From Thinopyrum elongatum (lineage: Eukaryota > Streptophyta > Magnoliopsida > Poales > Poaceae): DNA of 64,000 nt. Location: assembly GCA_011799875.1 (NCBI GenBank), contig CM022302.1, positions 374,312,775 to 374,376,774 on the forward strand, read 5' to 3'. Within the stretch, counting starts at the first letter, position 1. Each line of letters begins with the position of its first letter. The notes beneath the pieces are model-generated. The model did no database searches, was not told the DNA's origin, and saw nothing but the letters and a program-made list of their open reading frames with translations. The position numbers were made by a program, and so were the translations under genes. Below are positions 33,388 to 45,387 of the stretch, piece after piece.

Positions 33388-36300
33388 TCAGGTATAATAA
33401 GGCCGAAGATGAGCAATATTCCACGGCCGGCGGGTCTCCTCCTCAGATGTGCGTGAGTCCTTGTGATCTCGAATATCAATGAGGTAGTATGACCCGTCGT
33501 TCAAGTTCTTGCTGACCACAAAAGTCCCTTCCCAAGGTGGAGACAACTTGTGCATATTAGTTTGATCCTAGATGAGCCGGAGCACCAAATCGCCTTCTTG
33601 AAAGGTTCGAGTTTTAACCCGGCGGCTATGATAGCGACGCAGATCTTGCTGGTATATCGCCGAACGAGCCACCGCAAGGTCACGCTCCTCATCCAAGTGA
33701 TCAAGAGCATCCTGACGTGCTTTTTCATTATCAACTTCAACATAAGCCGCCACACGGGGCGAGTCATGACGGATGTCACTGGGGAGAACCGCCTCTGCTC
33801 CGTAAACCATGAAGAAAGGTGTATAACCCGTGGATCTGTTGGGGGTAGTATTTATACTCCAAAGCACTGAGGGCAACTCCTCAACCCAACAACCCGGCAT
33901 CCTCTACAAAGGGACCATAATCCGGGGCTTGATACCTCTCAAGATCTCTTGATTGGCCCTTTCAGCTTGACCATTGGAATGGGGGTGAGCCACCGATGAG
34001 ACGTCAAGACGAATATGCTCTCGTTGACAAAACTCTTTCATAGCACCTTTGGACAGATTAGTGCCATTATCAGTTATGATGCTATGAGGGCAGCCGAAGC
34101 GAAAAATCACCTTTTTAATGAATTGAACCACCGTGGCCGCATCACATTTACTGACCGGCTCTGCCTCAACCCACTTTGTAAAATTTGTCAACTGCCACCA
34201 ACAGGTGGGTCTTTTTATCCTTGGATCGCTTAAAAGGCCCAACCATATCCAGCCCCCAGACTGCAAATGGCCACGTAATTGGAATCATTCTCAATTCTTG
34301 AGCCGGCACATGAGCTCGTTTGGAAAACTTCTGACAATCATCACACTTGCTAACCAGGTCCGCTGCATCAGCATGAGCCATCAGCCAATAAAATCCATGA
34401 CGAAAAGCCTTGGCTATGAGAGACTTAGAGCCGGCATGATGACTACAATCTCCTTCATGAATCTCCCTTAGAATTTCACATCCCTCTTCAGGAGATATGC
34501 ATCGCTGAAACACCCCTGTGACACTGCATCGGTGTAGCTCGCCATTGACAATGGTCAGTGACTTAGATCACCGGGTTATCTGCCTGGCCAAAGTTTCATC
34601 CTCAGGTAACTCACCCCCGGTCATATAAGCAAAATATGGCATCGTCCAATCAGGGATAACATGAAGAGCCGCCACCAACTGTGCCTCCGGGTCAGGGATA
34701 GCAAGATCCTCTTCGTGGGCAACCTAACTGAAGGATTATTCAGCATGTCCAGAAAAACATTAGGTGGTACCGGCTTACACTGAGACCCCAGCCGGCTTAA
34801 CGCATCAGCCACCTCATTTTTCCTGCAATCAACATGCTCCACTTGATAGCCTTTGAAATGACCAGCAATAGCATCAACCGCCCGATGGTAAGCCGCCATG
34901 AGCGGGTCTTTGGAATCCCAAGTTCCTGAGACTTGTTGAGCCACCGGATCTGAATCGCCAAAGCATCTGACCCGGCTTAAATTCATCTTTTTAGCCATCC
35001 GAAGGCCATGGAGCAAGGCCTCATACTCAGATGCATTGTTAGTACAAGGAAACATCAACCTTAAGACATAACAAAATTTATCACCTCGTGGGGAAGTCAA
35101 GATTACTCCAGCCCCCGAGCCTTCCAGCTGCCTGGATCCATCAAAATGAATAGTCCAATACGTATTATCAGGCTTCTCCTCTGGCATCTGTAACTCCGTC
35201 CAGTCATTGATGAAATCCACAAGTGCTTGAGACTTGATGGCTGTCCGGGGCATATATTTCAGACCATGAGGTCCAAGCTCAATGGCCCACTTGGCCACCC
35301 GGCCTGTGGCTTCTCTATTTTGAATAATATCGCCCAGAGGAGCAGAACTGACCACAGTGATGGGATGACCAAGGAAATATTGTTTCAATTTATGACTAGC
35401 CATGAACACTCCATAAACCAGCTTCTGCCAATGTGGGTACCTCTGCTTAGATTCGATTAGCACCTCACTGACATTATAAACCGGCCTCTGAACTGGAAAC
35501 TCCTTGCCTGACTCCTTTCTTTCCACAACAACCGCCACACTGACGGCTCTGTTATTAGCAGCCACATACAAAAGCAAGGGCTCCTTGTCAATAGGAGCTG
35601 CGAGAACCGGAGGCTCGGCCAACTGTTTTTTAAGTGCCTCAAACGCCTGATTAGCAGCATCACTCCAAACGAACTGGTCCGTTTTCTTCATCATCTGGTA
35701 GAGGGGGATAACCTTTTCTCCCAGGCGGCTTATAAACCGGCTTAAGGCCACGATACGACCCGCCAAACGCTGGACGTCATTAATACATGCCGGCTTAGCC
35801 AAAGAAGTGATAGCCTTGATTTTCTCCGGGTTAGCTTCAATGCCTCTCTCAGAGACCAAAAAACCCAAGAGCTTGCCTGCCGGCACGCCAAATACACACT
35901 TGGCCGGATTAAGCATCATCTTGTAGACCCGGAGGTTGTCAAAGGTCTCCTTTAAATCATCTAACAAGGTCTCCTTCTTCCTGGATTTCACAACAATATC
36001 ATCCACATAAGCATGAACATTGCGTCCAATCTGATCATGGAGGCAATTCTGAACACAACGCTGGTAAGTCGCCTGGGCACTCTTGAGTCCAAAAGGCATA
36101 GACACATAGCAGAAGGCCCCAAAGGGAGTGATAAAAGTTGTCTTCTCCTAGTCCTTAACTGCCATCTTGATCTGATGATAACCAAAATAAGCATCTAAAA
36201 AACTCCGGCGCTCACAACCTGCCGTAGCATCAATAATCTGATCAATACGAGGGAGAGCGAAAGGATCAGCCGGACAAGCCTTGTTAAGGTCCGTGTAATC

Positions 36301-39300
36301 CACACACATACGCCAAGTGCCATTTTTCTTAAGCACCAGCACCGGGTTAGCCAACCACTCAGGATGAAAAACTTCAACGATAAACCCGGCTGCCAAGAGC
36401 CGGGCCACCTCTTCACCAATGGCCTTGCGTCTCTCTTCATTAAAACGTCGAAGAAATTGCTTGACCGGTTTAAACTTCGGATCAATATTGAGAGTGTGCT
36501 CAGTGAGTTCCCTCGGTACACCTGGCATGTCTGAAGGCTTCCATGCGAAGATGTCCCGGTTCTCACGGATGAACTCGATGTGCGCGCTTTCCTATTTCGG
36601 ATCCTGATTGGCACTAATAATAAACTGTTGGGATGAATCACCAGGGACAAAGTCAACCTGCTTGGTGTCATCAGCCTACTAGAACTTCAACAAGGGGTCA
36701 TGCTCTGTAGTTGGCTTCTTCAAGGGACTCATATCCGTCGGGTCAACATTATCCTTGTAAAACTTCAACTCCTCTGTTGCACAAACAGACTCAGCATAAG
36801 CGGCATCGCCTTCTTCACACTCCAGGGCTATCTTCCTGTTACCATGCACCGTGATGGTGCCCTTATGACCCGGCATTTTGAGCTACAGATAAACATAACA
36901 AGGCCGCGCCATAAACTTGGCATAAGCCGGCCGCCCAAACAAGGCGTGATACGGGCTCTGAATCTTGACCACCTCAAAAGTCAATGTTTCAACCCGATAA
37001 TCATGCTCATCGCCAAAAGCCACTTCTAAGGCTATCTTACCCACTGGATATGCCAACTTACCAGGCACCACTCCATGAAACACAGTAGAAGACGGCTTGA
37101 GATCTTTGTCAGTCAATTCCAAACGGCGAAATGTATCATAATACAGGATATTGATAATGCTGCCCCCGTCCATAAGTACCTTTGTAAACTTGTATCCACC
37201 AACCTGTGGAGCAACCACCAACGCCAGCTGACCCGGGTTGTCAACCCGGGGCGGGTGATCCTCACGGCTCCATACGATAGGCTGCTCTGACTATCGCAAG
37301 TGTCGAGGGACCGCCGACTCAACCATGCTCACTGCTCGTTTATGAACCTTCTGGTCTCGCTTGCATAGGTTTGTTGTGAAAACATGATACTGACCACTAT
37401 TCAGCTGCTTCGGATTAGTCTGATAGCCAGACTGCTGCTGCTGATTACCTTGACCGGACTGCTGATTACCACCACCTTGATTGCCTTGGCCTTGAAAACC
37501 AGAGTTTGAACCGCCACCTCCAAAACCAGGCTCGTGAGAGCCGGATCCTGACCCACCGTTCGGGCCGTTCTGATAAAAACCAGAATTTCTATACTCCCTC
37601 ATAGTGAAGCAATCTTTCCATAAATGAGTGGCCGGCTTATCCTGAGTACCGTGCTTTGGACAAGGCTGATTCATTATTGCCTCAAGGTTAAACTTTGGCC
37701 CACCAAACCGGGGCATTGATGATTTCCCTTTACGGCGCTGGCTGCTATTCTGCTTGCTGGTGTTAGCCACAAAATCTGAACCGCCATCGGTTTGCTTGCG
37801 CTAACCGTTGTTACCTTGACCTGCCGTATTACGATGTTGTCCCTTTCCATTGCCGCCCTTCTTCCCCTTGCTAGCCTTCTCTTCGTCAGACGCCGGGTCT
37901 TTCGTACTATCTGAGTCGGCATATTTGGATAGAGCCGCCATGAGTTCTCGCAGTGGCGCCTAAGCCGCCCCAGCTTCTGTTTGAGCGGAAGGAAACAAAT
38001 TTTTTTTCTCTAAAATCAGGACGGCTGAACTGGCATTAATGCTATTTGATGAATGAATGACTTCCGAGACCCGGCGAACCCAGTGATTGGTTGACTCATC
38101 CTCAAGCTGGACGCAAGCATCAAGGTCGATGATCGACATGGGTTGCTTACACGTATCTCTGAAAATCTGAATAAAACGCGCCTTTAACTGCGCCCACGAA
38201 CTGATGGAGTTGCCAGGTAACCCTTTCAGCCAAGTACGAGCCGGCCCATCCAACATCATGGTGAAATACTTGGCGCACACAGCGTCGTTGACATCTAGCA
38301 TCTCCATGGCCATCTCATAGCTCTCAATCCATGCTTCCAGAGGTTGATCAGCTGTGTAGTTGGGCACTTTGCGAGGGCCCTTAAAATCCTTGGGCAGAAG
38401 CTCATTACGTAAGGCCGGCACTAGGCACGGCACCCCCACAGTCCTAGAAGTCATCCCAGCTTCTATAGACGAGGACGGGTTATGCTGGGGTTGCTGATAA
38501 GCCGCCAACTCCGCCTCCCGACGTGCCCTGGCCTGGTCCACTAAAGCCTGAGCATGGTTATCAGCGCATGGTGGGTCACGCCCACAGGGATGGTTATGGT
38601 GCTACTCACTGCTCGAAACCGCCGACGACTCAATGCGCTGGCTGTAACTCCGGCTTGGGCGTGGGGTTGAATGGATCCGCTCACGGCTATACGAATACGC
38701 AGCCTGTTGAACCAACGTGGTTTGAAGAAGCTCCATAGCCTTCCAGGTCTCAACCACCGCGGAAGACTCGCCTTGCATCGGGAGAGCCGCTCGCCGCAAC
38801 GCCGCAGCAATCATGTTGTCCAAAGGGTTAGAAAAATGACCCGACAGTGTCGGCACCTGCTGAGGCGGGGTTAAATTCAAACGAGGCGGGTTTGTGACTC
38901 GCGGCTGAGCCATCCCTCCAGTCACGGGTGCCTCAATAGCCCGGGTTACCTCAGGTGGATTGCTTGGCCCGGCTCCGGGTGTGTTAAAGAGATTCCTCGC
39001 ATCGTACTCCGGAGGTAGCCGACTCATGTGCCTCCTTCGTAAAACGGCGTTAGATGCATTCTGGTCCAAGGTTAACCAGAAATTCTCTGCTTGAATCCGT
39101 TGCGTCTCCGCGTCTAGGGCGGCTCATTCTGTCGCCATCCTAGCGTTCTCAGCATTAAGCTCAACTCTGGCTTGAGCTATCTCATCTCGTAGTTTCACCA
39201 CATCCACCTTATGCTGCGCTTGAGTCTCCGGAGTAACCTCCACCTCTAGCAGAGTTGCCAAGGCGTCCAAGAGCTCGGAAAAAACTTTAGCCGGCGGGCG

Positions 39301-39888
39301 CATAGGACCACTCGCGTCAGCCGCTGTTTCGGCCGTTGAACCGAAAGTCATGGCTGCCGCAGTTGACAATTGCAGCACTAGTTGCCTGCCAGCCATGAAG
39401 ATCGCGACCCTGTTCGGCGGCTCATAGGGGTCCGGAATGCTATCGCCATTGGAACAGCCCCCAAGCCCGCCGTCTTGCAGTTGATACATTGAATTAGTCT
39501 CACCAGTTGAGGACTGACCATCAGAGTAGATGACCGTCTCTCCACCAGACGCAGATCCTTCCTCCAAACCCGCTCCATGCACAAACCCCACAAAGGTGTG
39601 CTTCACGGCGGCTTGAACCTCGGCGGGTCACGCACGCCGAGCCGTCTCGATGATGTTGGTGCAGATGTCCGGCTTAGGCTCCGACTCGCCGATCTTGCGG
39701 ATGAAGACGTGGATTCCGCCGAAGGGGACCCGGTACCCGTACTCGATTGAATCGGCCTCGGGACCCCAGCCTGCGTTGTCGATGTAGATCTTGCCGCGGC
39801 GACTCTTGGTCATCCAGCCCACGGCATATCCCTTGATCCCTGCGAAGCTGCCCTTCAAGAACTTGAAACCACCATGCGCTGGCCCCAT
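33388..39888 (-). pseudogene. Tat-type gypsy gag-pol polyprotein, one frame of 2167 codons, broken by stops
   Basis: ATG at 39888 lies inside the primer site, and TGA at 33388-33390 is in the same frame. Order: N-terminal region; retrotransposon gag (about 38480-37990, AWIESYEMAMEMLD, RTWLKGLPGNSISSW); Gly/Gln-rich spacer with CPKHG...HLWKDC; aspartic protease with LMDGGSIINILY (37180); RT with VDYTDLNKACP and YVDD (36009); a degenerate first RNase H (LLYVAANNRAVSV, catalytic acids lost); a second RNase H (IHFDGS, NNASEYEAL, HVDCRKNEVADALSR) about 35160-34770; integrase with HHCC, GLDMVGPF, TDNGTN and SNGQAERAN (34510-33990). At least seven nonsense codons (for example 39625, 39121, 38599, 37957, 37288, 36880, 36145) and two mutually compensating frameshifts around 34170-34620 inactivate it. 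Confidence 0.92.
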
Positions 39889-39900
39889 GGTGGGCGCCAA
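39881..39900 (-). other. T3 primer binding site
   Basis: On the minus strand TTGGCGCCCACCATGGGGCC lies 1 bp from the 5' LTR, in the correct place for a primer site. I am not certain which tRNA it matches. The gag ATG is within it. Confidence 0.7.
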
Positions 39901-39901
39901 C

Positions 39902-40434
39902 TGTCGTGGACTTAACATGGCAGATGCTCTAGCAAAAGGACTTAGGTGTGGAGCCATCGCGGCTAGGTTAGCTTGAAGGGGTTAAACGGGACAAAGGACA
40001 CAGAGAGTTTACCCAGGTTCGGCCCCTCTCAACGAGGTAAAAGCCTACTCCTGCTTTAGGTTGTATTGCTTGGGTTTCGATTACCAGGGAGCGAATACGC
40101 TTGACCTAGTTCTTGATGAGTTGTTTCTTGAGTTAACCCGCCGCCGGGTCACCCCTTTATATACAGGCTGATGCCCGGTGGCTTACAGAGTCCCGGCCGG
40201 CTCATACAAAACGTGTCCGGCTTGGTATCTAACTAAGCTTGCCTTACAATACAAGTTAAACATATGGCGGCTCATACCCGTTGGCCTCAAATCATCCCCG
40301 GGTCTTGGGCCTTCAATAATCTTGCTCTATGAACCGCCATCTTCAAATCTTCTTGGGCCTCTTCATCTTAAGCCGCCAGTTGCATGACCCGGCCTCTCCT
40401 GGGCGGGTCATACCCAGTAGTCATATTCCCAACA
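39902..40434 (-). repeat. T3 5' LTR (533 bp)
   Basis: It pairs with 26871-27404; TATA on the minus strand at 40154-40163; target duplication CAAAG follows at 40435-40439. Confidence 0.95.
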
Positions 40435-40812
40435 CAAAGTATTCCTCCGATTGCTGAGAGTGGCCTGATCTCATGGTCTAAGGAACTGATACTTGACATG
40501 AAGAAAGCTATAGCAAATAACTAAACGATCTGATGCTAAGCTTACGGTTGGGTCTGTCCATCACATCATTCTCCTAAGGATGTGATCTCGTTATCAAATG
40601 AGAACTCATGTCTATGGTTAGGAAACCTTAACCATCTTTGATCAACGAGCTAGTCTAGTAGAGGCTTACTAGGGACACGGTGTAGTTTATGTATTCACAC
40701 ATGTATTTAAGTTTCGGTCAACACAATTCTAGCATGAGTAATAAACATTTGTCATGAACGGGAAATTTGATAATAACCAATTTATTATTGCCTCTAGGGC
40801 ATATTTCCAACA
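40435..40812 (-). repeat. H 5' LTR, piece 3 (outer end)
   Basis: It continues piece 2 (TATTCCTCCG after the CAAAG duplication) and ends TATTTCCAACA, the complement of the copia LTR start. CTCCC at 40813-40817 would be the outer target duplication, but its partner is not in the window. Confidence 0.88.
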
Positions 40813-40874
40813 CTCCCTTCCTATGCCCTGTTTGGACCTCAATCAAAGCAATCTGAATGACCGATTAACCGTGA
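40813..40874. other. Short unassigned flank outside element H
   Basis: About 60 bp between the H LTR and the T-run of the LINE. I see nothing recognisable in it. Confidence 0.5.
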
Positions 40875-43610
40875 TTTTTTTTAAGGGCAATGGCAGTAGT
40901 TCTGCCTTTTCATATTAGAAGAGGGAAAGGAACCAAAGGCTCTGAGGTGTCATATAGACATACAGAAGACCCACACACTCACAAATTGCTTAGTAAGCTC
41001 ACACTCTAAAATCTAAAAATCTAAATAGTAGCCTCCATGAACAAAGAGACCTCGTCTCTAGCCATTGCAGCAATAGTCTCACGGGAACATCTTTCACCTT
41101 CAAAAGTGCGCCTATTCCTCTATTTCCAGAGGTTCCATGCAATGTAAATTGCCAAAGCGATCTGCTTGCGGGAACCTGGGTTCTTGTGCAGGGCCCAGAT
41201 TCTTCTCCACCACCCCTTGATCGTCATCGAAGTTGTACCAACATTGGAAGCTTCAGGATCACTTTGAAGGAAGGAATGCCAAACTTCTCGGGAAAAACGA
41301 CAGGTCAGCGTTAGATGGGCAGCCGACTCGAGTTCCAGATTAGAAAACATGCATTTGTCATTGTGTGGCCATTCCCTAATTGCAAGACGGTCCGCTGTCC
41401 AGTTCCTATTCTGAATCAGCAGCCCCAAGTAGAACTTCACCTTGGACTCGCTCTTGATCTTCCAAGTTGCATGCATCAGGAGGTCAGTGGTGCAACCAAT
41501 GAACTGAGCACTATAAGCAGACGAAGCGGAGTAGCAACCGCCATTTGTGAGCCTCCAACATATGTTGTCAGGAGTATCCGAGAGGACAATTGGCTGGATC
41601 AAGTCCCAAAGCTTGATAAGTTGGTCCAGGAGCTACTCGGAGTTGAGACGTTCCAAACCCTTCATTCATCTATTGCCAGCCAGCGCATCGTGAACAGAGA
41701 GATTCTTCCGTCGTGCCAAACTGAATAGGCTGGGGCAATATCCGCAGGAGCCATGCCGTGTAGCCACCGATCATTCCAAAATCTTGCGCGTTGCCCATCA
41801 CCGATGGTTATTTCCGTGCAAGCAGAGAAGAGCAATTTGTCTGTGCGGTCACATGGCATGGGGGAGCCCTGTCACAGACAAGGATCGTTGCTCCACTCGA
41901 GCCAAGCCCAGCGCACAAGGAGGGTGCGACTGAAGCATGCCAAATCTTTGATGCCTAGACCTCCCAAAGTCTTTGGCGAGCAGACCTTCTTCCAGTTGAC
42001 AAGGCACTTACCACTGTTGCACTCGTCATCGCCATTCCATAGAAATTTCCTCTGAATCTTTTCCATTTTCTTGATCTCCCACTGCTCAACCATGAAGCTG
42101 GTCAGGAAATATGTTGCCATAGACATCAACACCGAATTTATTAAGGTGAGCCTTCCCGGTCTGGCCATGAGTTTGCCTTTCCATCCTTTAAGCCTTCCAG
42201 CCATGCCATCAAAAAAGGAAGGATCTCAATTCTCTTGAGCTTGCGAAAACTGAGTGGGAGGCCAAGATAGCGACAAGGGAGAGAACCCGTCGTCCCACCA
42301 ATATCCTGAATGATGTCCTGGAAGTCATGCTTCGCACACCTAATAGGGTAGGCAACACATTTTTAGGCATTTATCCTTAGTCCAGAAGCATCACCAAATT
42401 TGTCCAATATAGCTTCGACTGCTCCCACCTCCTCCTTGATAGATTTAGAAATAAAGCCGCATCATCTGCATATAGACTTGTTCGAAATCTGGCTGCATTA
42501 GGCCCAAGCCGAGGTAAAACACTGCTATCAGTCGCAAGATCTAGTAGCCGCCGAAGGGGCTCCATAGCCAAAATGAACAACATTGGGGACATGGGGACCT
42601 CCCGTCGAAGACCAAACATGTGCCTGAAGGGCTTGCCAGGGGTGCCGTTTAGCAAAATTCTGGAGGAGGAAGAGCTCAGGATTGTAGATACGATGTCTCG
42701 CCAACATTAACCACACCCAAAAGCAGACAAGACCTCCAGCAGATATCCCCAACTGACAGAATCAATCGCTTTTGAAATGTCAAGCTTTAGGAAAATTAGT
42801 GGCTTTTTTCTTTGTGTGTGCTTCTCTGATGACATTGTGCACATATATAAAGTTGTCCTGGATACATCTCTTCTTAGTGAAAGCGCTCTAGGAATGTGAA
42901 ACTAAGGCGTCGATCTCCGGGGCAAGCCTATTGGCCGGTAGCTTGCAAAGGATCTTCACAACGCTATGCATCAAACTAATTGGCCTGTAGTCAAGAGGGC
43001 TGCTGGGAGCATCCTTCTTCAGCAAGAGCACAACAGGAGCAGCGTTTAGGAGGTTCCAGTGGTCCATCCTAAGAGAGTGTGCATGATCAATAGCCTTCAT
43101 GAGGTCATCTTTTAATATATCCAAGCATTTTTTGAAAAATAAAATAGGGAACCCATCCGGCCCCGGTGCCTTCTCGGAGTACAAGGAATCCATCACATCC
43201 TTGAGTTCATCCATGGAAAAATCCGCATCGAGGTGGCCCAGATCAGGTGTTGGGAGTTGCAGGAAGACCCAATTCAGCTTGCAGGTGCCATTGAAAGGCA
43301 CACCTATTATGCCCTTGAAACGCTGCAACAATATATCTGCCTTTTCCTAATGCACGTTAGTCTCGGAACCGCACTGCTTTTTTAGAGTAGCAATATGATT
43401 TTTTTGGTGTCTGCCATTAGCACGCAGGTGGAACAGTCTTGTATTAGCATCGCTCACCCTGACTAAGATCAACCTTGATTTTTGTCTCCATCTCATCCTG
43501 TCAATGGCAGCCAAGCCCAACAATCTAGCCTTTAGTAAGTGACGAAGATTCAGTTCAGCCTCAGTTAACACCCTTTCATCTTGAGCCCCATGAAGGTTAA
43601 TGCATGACAT
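40875..43610 (-). mobile_element. LINE (non-LTR retrotransposon) fragment 1, with broken reverse transcriptase
   Basis: On the minus strand: linker before RT (LSRLKARLLGL-like LLKARLLGLAAIDR, DANTRLFHLRANGR) at 43610-43360; RT fingers (EKAPGPDGFPILFFKK, PLDYRPISLMHSVVKIL) 43200-42950; RT palm YADDAALFL near 42470; thumb region (GWKGKLMARPGRLTLINSVL) 42190; then the C-terminal reverse-transcriptase zinc-binding region (SASSAYSAQFIG, WKIKSESKVKFYLGLLIQNRNWTADRL) to about 41120. Eight T residues at 40875-40882 suit a short poly(A) tail. Several stops and frameshifts separate the pieces, and the endonuclease that should lie to the right is absent, so it is truncated. I found no target duplication. 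Confidence 0.85.
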
Positions 43611-44780
43611 GGCAACCTTGTCATTTGATCCGCATAGAAAATGGAAAGGAAAAGGAAAAGCTGGGGGTCTAGAATAGAAAAAAACTTGGTAAAAGTTGAA
43701 ATATCACGAATATAAAAAATTATGAAAAGAAAAAATAAAATGTTTAAAAATATAATTAAAACTACTATGAAAACAAAAAATTCAAAAGAGTTACAAATGT
43801 CTCCAAGGCTCATTTGCGTAGATTGAGACAATTTTCGTTTACATCCATATGATTGCACTTGGACACCCAGTTTTTGTGGATTTTCCATATCTATGGGTTT
43901 TGTAATTCGTAGGATTTCCAAAAGGAAAACAATCTTTCCCGGTCGACTGGCCGAGTCTTGCGTCGGTTGCGTGTGGGACGTTAGATCCCTCTCGATCCAA
44001 AGCACTTCCTTGTGCCATGTCCTCCCAGAAACCCCCCAGGTACTTCCAGGTGCATCCTCCATGGGATTTGTTGCAACCATTTGTGAGGGGGTGGCATCCA
44101 TTTCACAATTAGGGAGAGTGAGGAGTGGGGGCGACGGTGGCCGGAGGGCGACGAATTCGGCAGCGGCGTCCCCGTGAGAGAGCTCAGTTCCCTGATGACT
44201 AATGGCGCCCTCGAAAGGTAAACTACTCGCCCCCTGTGTCTTCCCTTCCTTTTTTGCTGTCGCAATGGCACTCTGGTGGTGGGGGTTGCCATGGGGGTCA
44301 TCGGGGTTCCCGACCAGCATTTTGGCAGGGGTAGATGGTGGTTCTGGACTAGGAGCCCGTGGTCTTTTGGGGGTTAGTCCATGATTGGGTGGTTGTAGAT
44401 CTGGCGATGGGGTAGGTGTAGGGTTTGGAGATGTTTGGGGGTCAAATTAATGAAGCATTTTCATGAAGATTTTTGGGTTTGAATTTGTGTTGCTGTGATG
44501 TTATAGGTGTCAGATAGATGCAGTAATGTGTTGATACATGGTTCATATTTTTTTCTTATACACGGGGTCAATTTTTTCTGCAATACTGTGGCGATTTAGA
44601 TGTAGTATCTTAGGGTGGGGGTCATTTTCCTGTGATATAATAGATTCACTTTTTCATGCCCAGAGGAAATGGGTAATTTAGCTGCAGTAATGTGAATCCT
44701 ATGTGAAGAGGGCCAAATTTCCTGTAATTATAAGTTCATCGTATATATCCGATGCTGATATATACGATTATAGGTTCATG
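43611..44780. other. Unassigned region, possible gene or LINE 5' remnant
   Basis: No confident gene. It holds an AT-rich patch (43680-43800), a GC-rich segment (43960-44340) and a moderately T-rich segment that reads like plant intron or promoter sequence (44400-44780). The 251-residue minus-strand ORF at 43565-44320 has no motif I recognise and a low-complexity hydrophobic stretch from the AT-rich patch, so I do not call it a gene. Confidence 0.4.
44738..44768. repeat. Perfect 12-bp inverted repeat with 7-bp spacer, flanked by direct repeats
   Basis: ATCGTATATATC and GATATATACGAT are exact reverse complements around CGATGCT. A near-identical 13-bp direct repeat (ATTATAAGTTCAT and ATTATAGGTTCAT) overlaps either side. 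Confidence 0.75.
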
Positions 44781-44937
44781 TTGGATCACCAAGAGGATGA
44801 TCAAGCACATATTCATTCCTAGCACTCCTGAGAATATATCTCAGGTTCTGGATCCAATCCATATAGTTTTCACCAGCTGCAGCTAACTTTTATCTGTCAA
44901 ACAAAAGGGCTAAGTTGAAAGTGGTGTTGCGATCCAT
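44781..44937 (-). pseudogene. Copia gag N-terminus, fragment
   Basis: From ATG at 44937 the minus strand encodes about 52 codons resembling the N-terminus of copia gag (MDRNTTFNLALLFD, then NYMDWIQNLRYILRSARNEY and HPLGDP). This is the same pattern as the Angela start at 20414 (NYTDCVRNLRIILIAAKKAY, APLGDAP) but from a clearly different family. One TAA interrupts it after LLFDR. The similarity ends abruptly at 44781, so the rest was deleted. Confidence 0.7.
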
Positions 44938-45387
44938 TGATCTACAATGATAAACACAAGTTACACTTAGACATTGTTTATAATTAATTTGCACTAGTGT
45001 TTAAACAAATTTAATATAAAGTGCACTCCCACTCAAATCAATATTTCTCATAATTAAAGTGAGTGATTCAGGACCCTGATCTTATTCACAACCATTGATG
45101 TGAGCATCACTGATGACGTGAATTTCAATCGGTGGGCAAAATTGCCGATCATATATCCTATATGACTCTTGTTCATCCTTCGATGTTTGTGCTCCATGCA
45201 AAGGATCACTATTGGCTAGACCTTCAAGACAACCAAGTGTTTTCGCCATGAGGTCTGACCTTCACCCGTCTTACACCTCACGGTTTGTTCATACTCATTG
45301 TACATGTCATACCCCGAAAAGCTATGTGTTATAGACAGTGCTACACTAGGAAGAACACTAACAACTTGATATTTTTTATGTGAAAGA
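44938..45387 (-). other. Leader of the fragmentary copia element
   Basis: Non-coding sequence upstream of the gag start, organised like the Angela leader (ACTCCCACTCA near 45025 compares with 20488). It ends where a TGATACGTCTCC LTR begins. Confidence 0.55.

Larger units (their letters stand above)
26871..40434 (-). mobile_element. T3: Tat-lineage Ty3/gypsy retrotransposon with opposite-strand extra gene
   Basis: A perfect CAAAG target duplication (26866-26870, 40435-40439), two LTRs of 534 and 533 bp with TG/CA ends, a primer site by the right LTR and a purine-rich tract by the left LTR define a complete 13.6-kb element. Gag, protease, RT, two RNase H domains and integrase are on the minus strand. 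A separate multi-exon gene on the plus strand lies between integrase and the 3' LTR. From family knowledge, a second RNase H domain and extra antisense ORFs mark the Tat group. The coding regions have nonsense codons, so it is probably dead. Confidence 0.93.
9491..40812 (-). mobile_element. H: reverse-oriented Angela/WIS-related copia element, leader and 5' LTR only, three times invaded
   Basis: The leader (9491-10473) and one LTR (10474-10569, 25668-26870, 40435-40812) survive. The LTR outer end is at 40812, the complement of TGTTGGAAATATGCCC. Removing W2 and T3 with one copy of each target duplication gives a continuous LTR of about 1.67 kb, close to the 1729 bp of the intact Angela LTR. 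Gag and pol, expected to the left of 9491, are absent. W1 sits exactly there and its left side is itself a deletion junction. Confidence 0.82.

Noticed and set aside
43565..44320. 251-codon minus-strand ORF
   Set aside because: No recognisable domain; its hydrophobic run is the translation of an AT-rich patch, and the neighbouring LINE reading is in a different frame.
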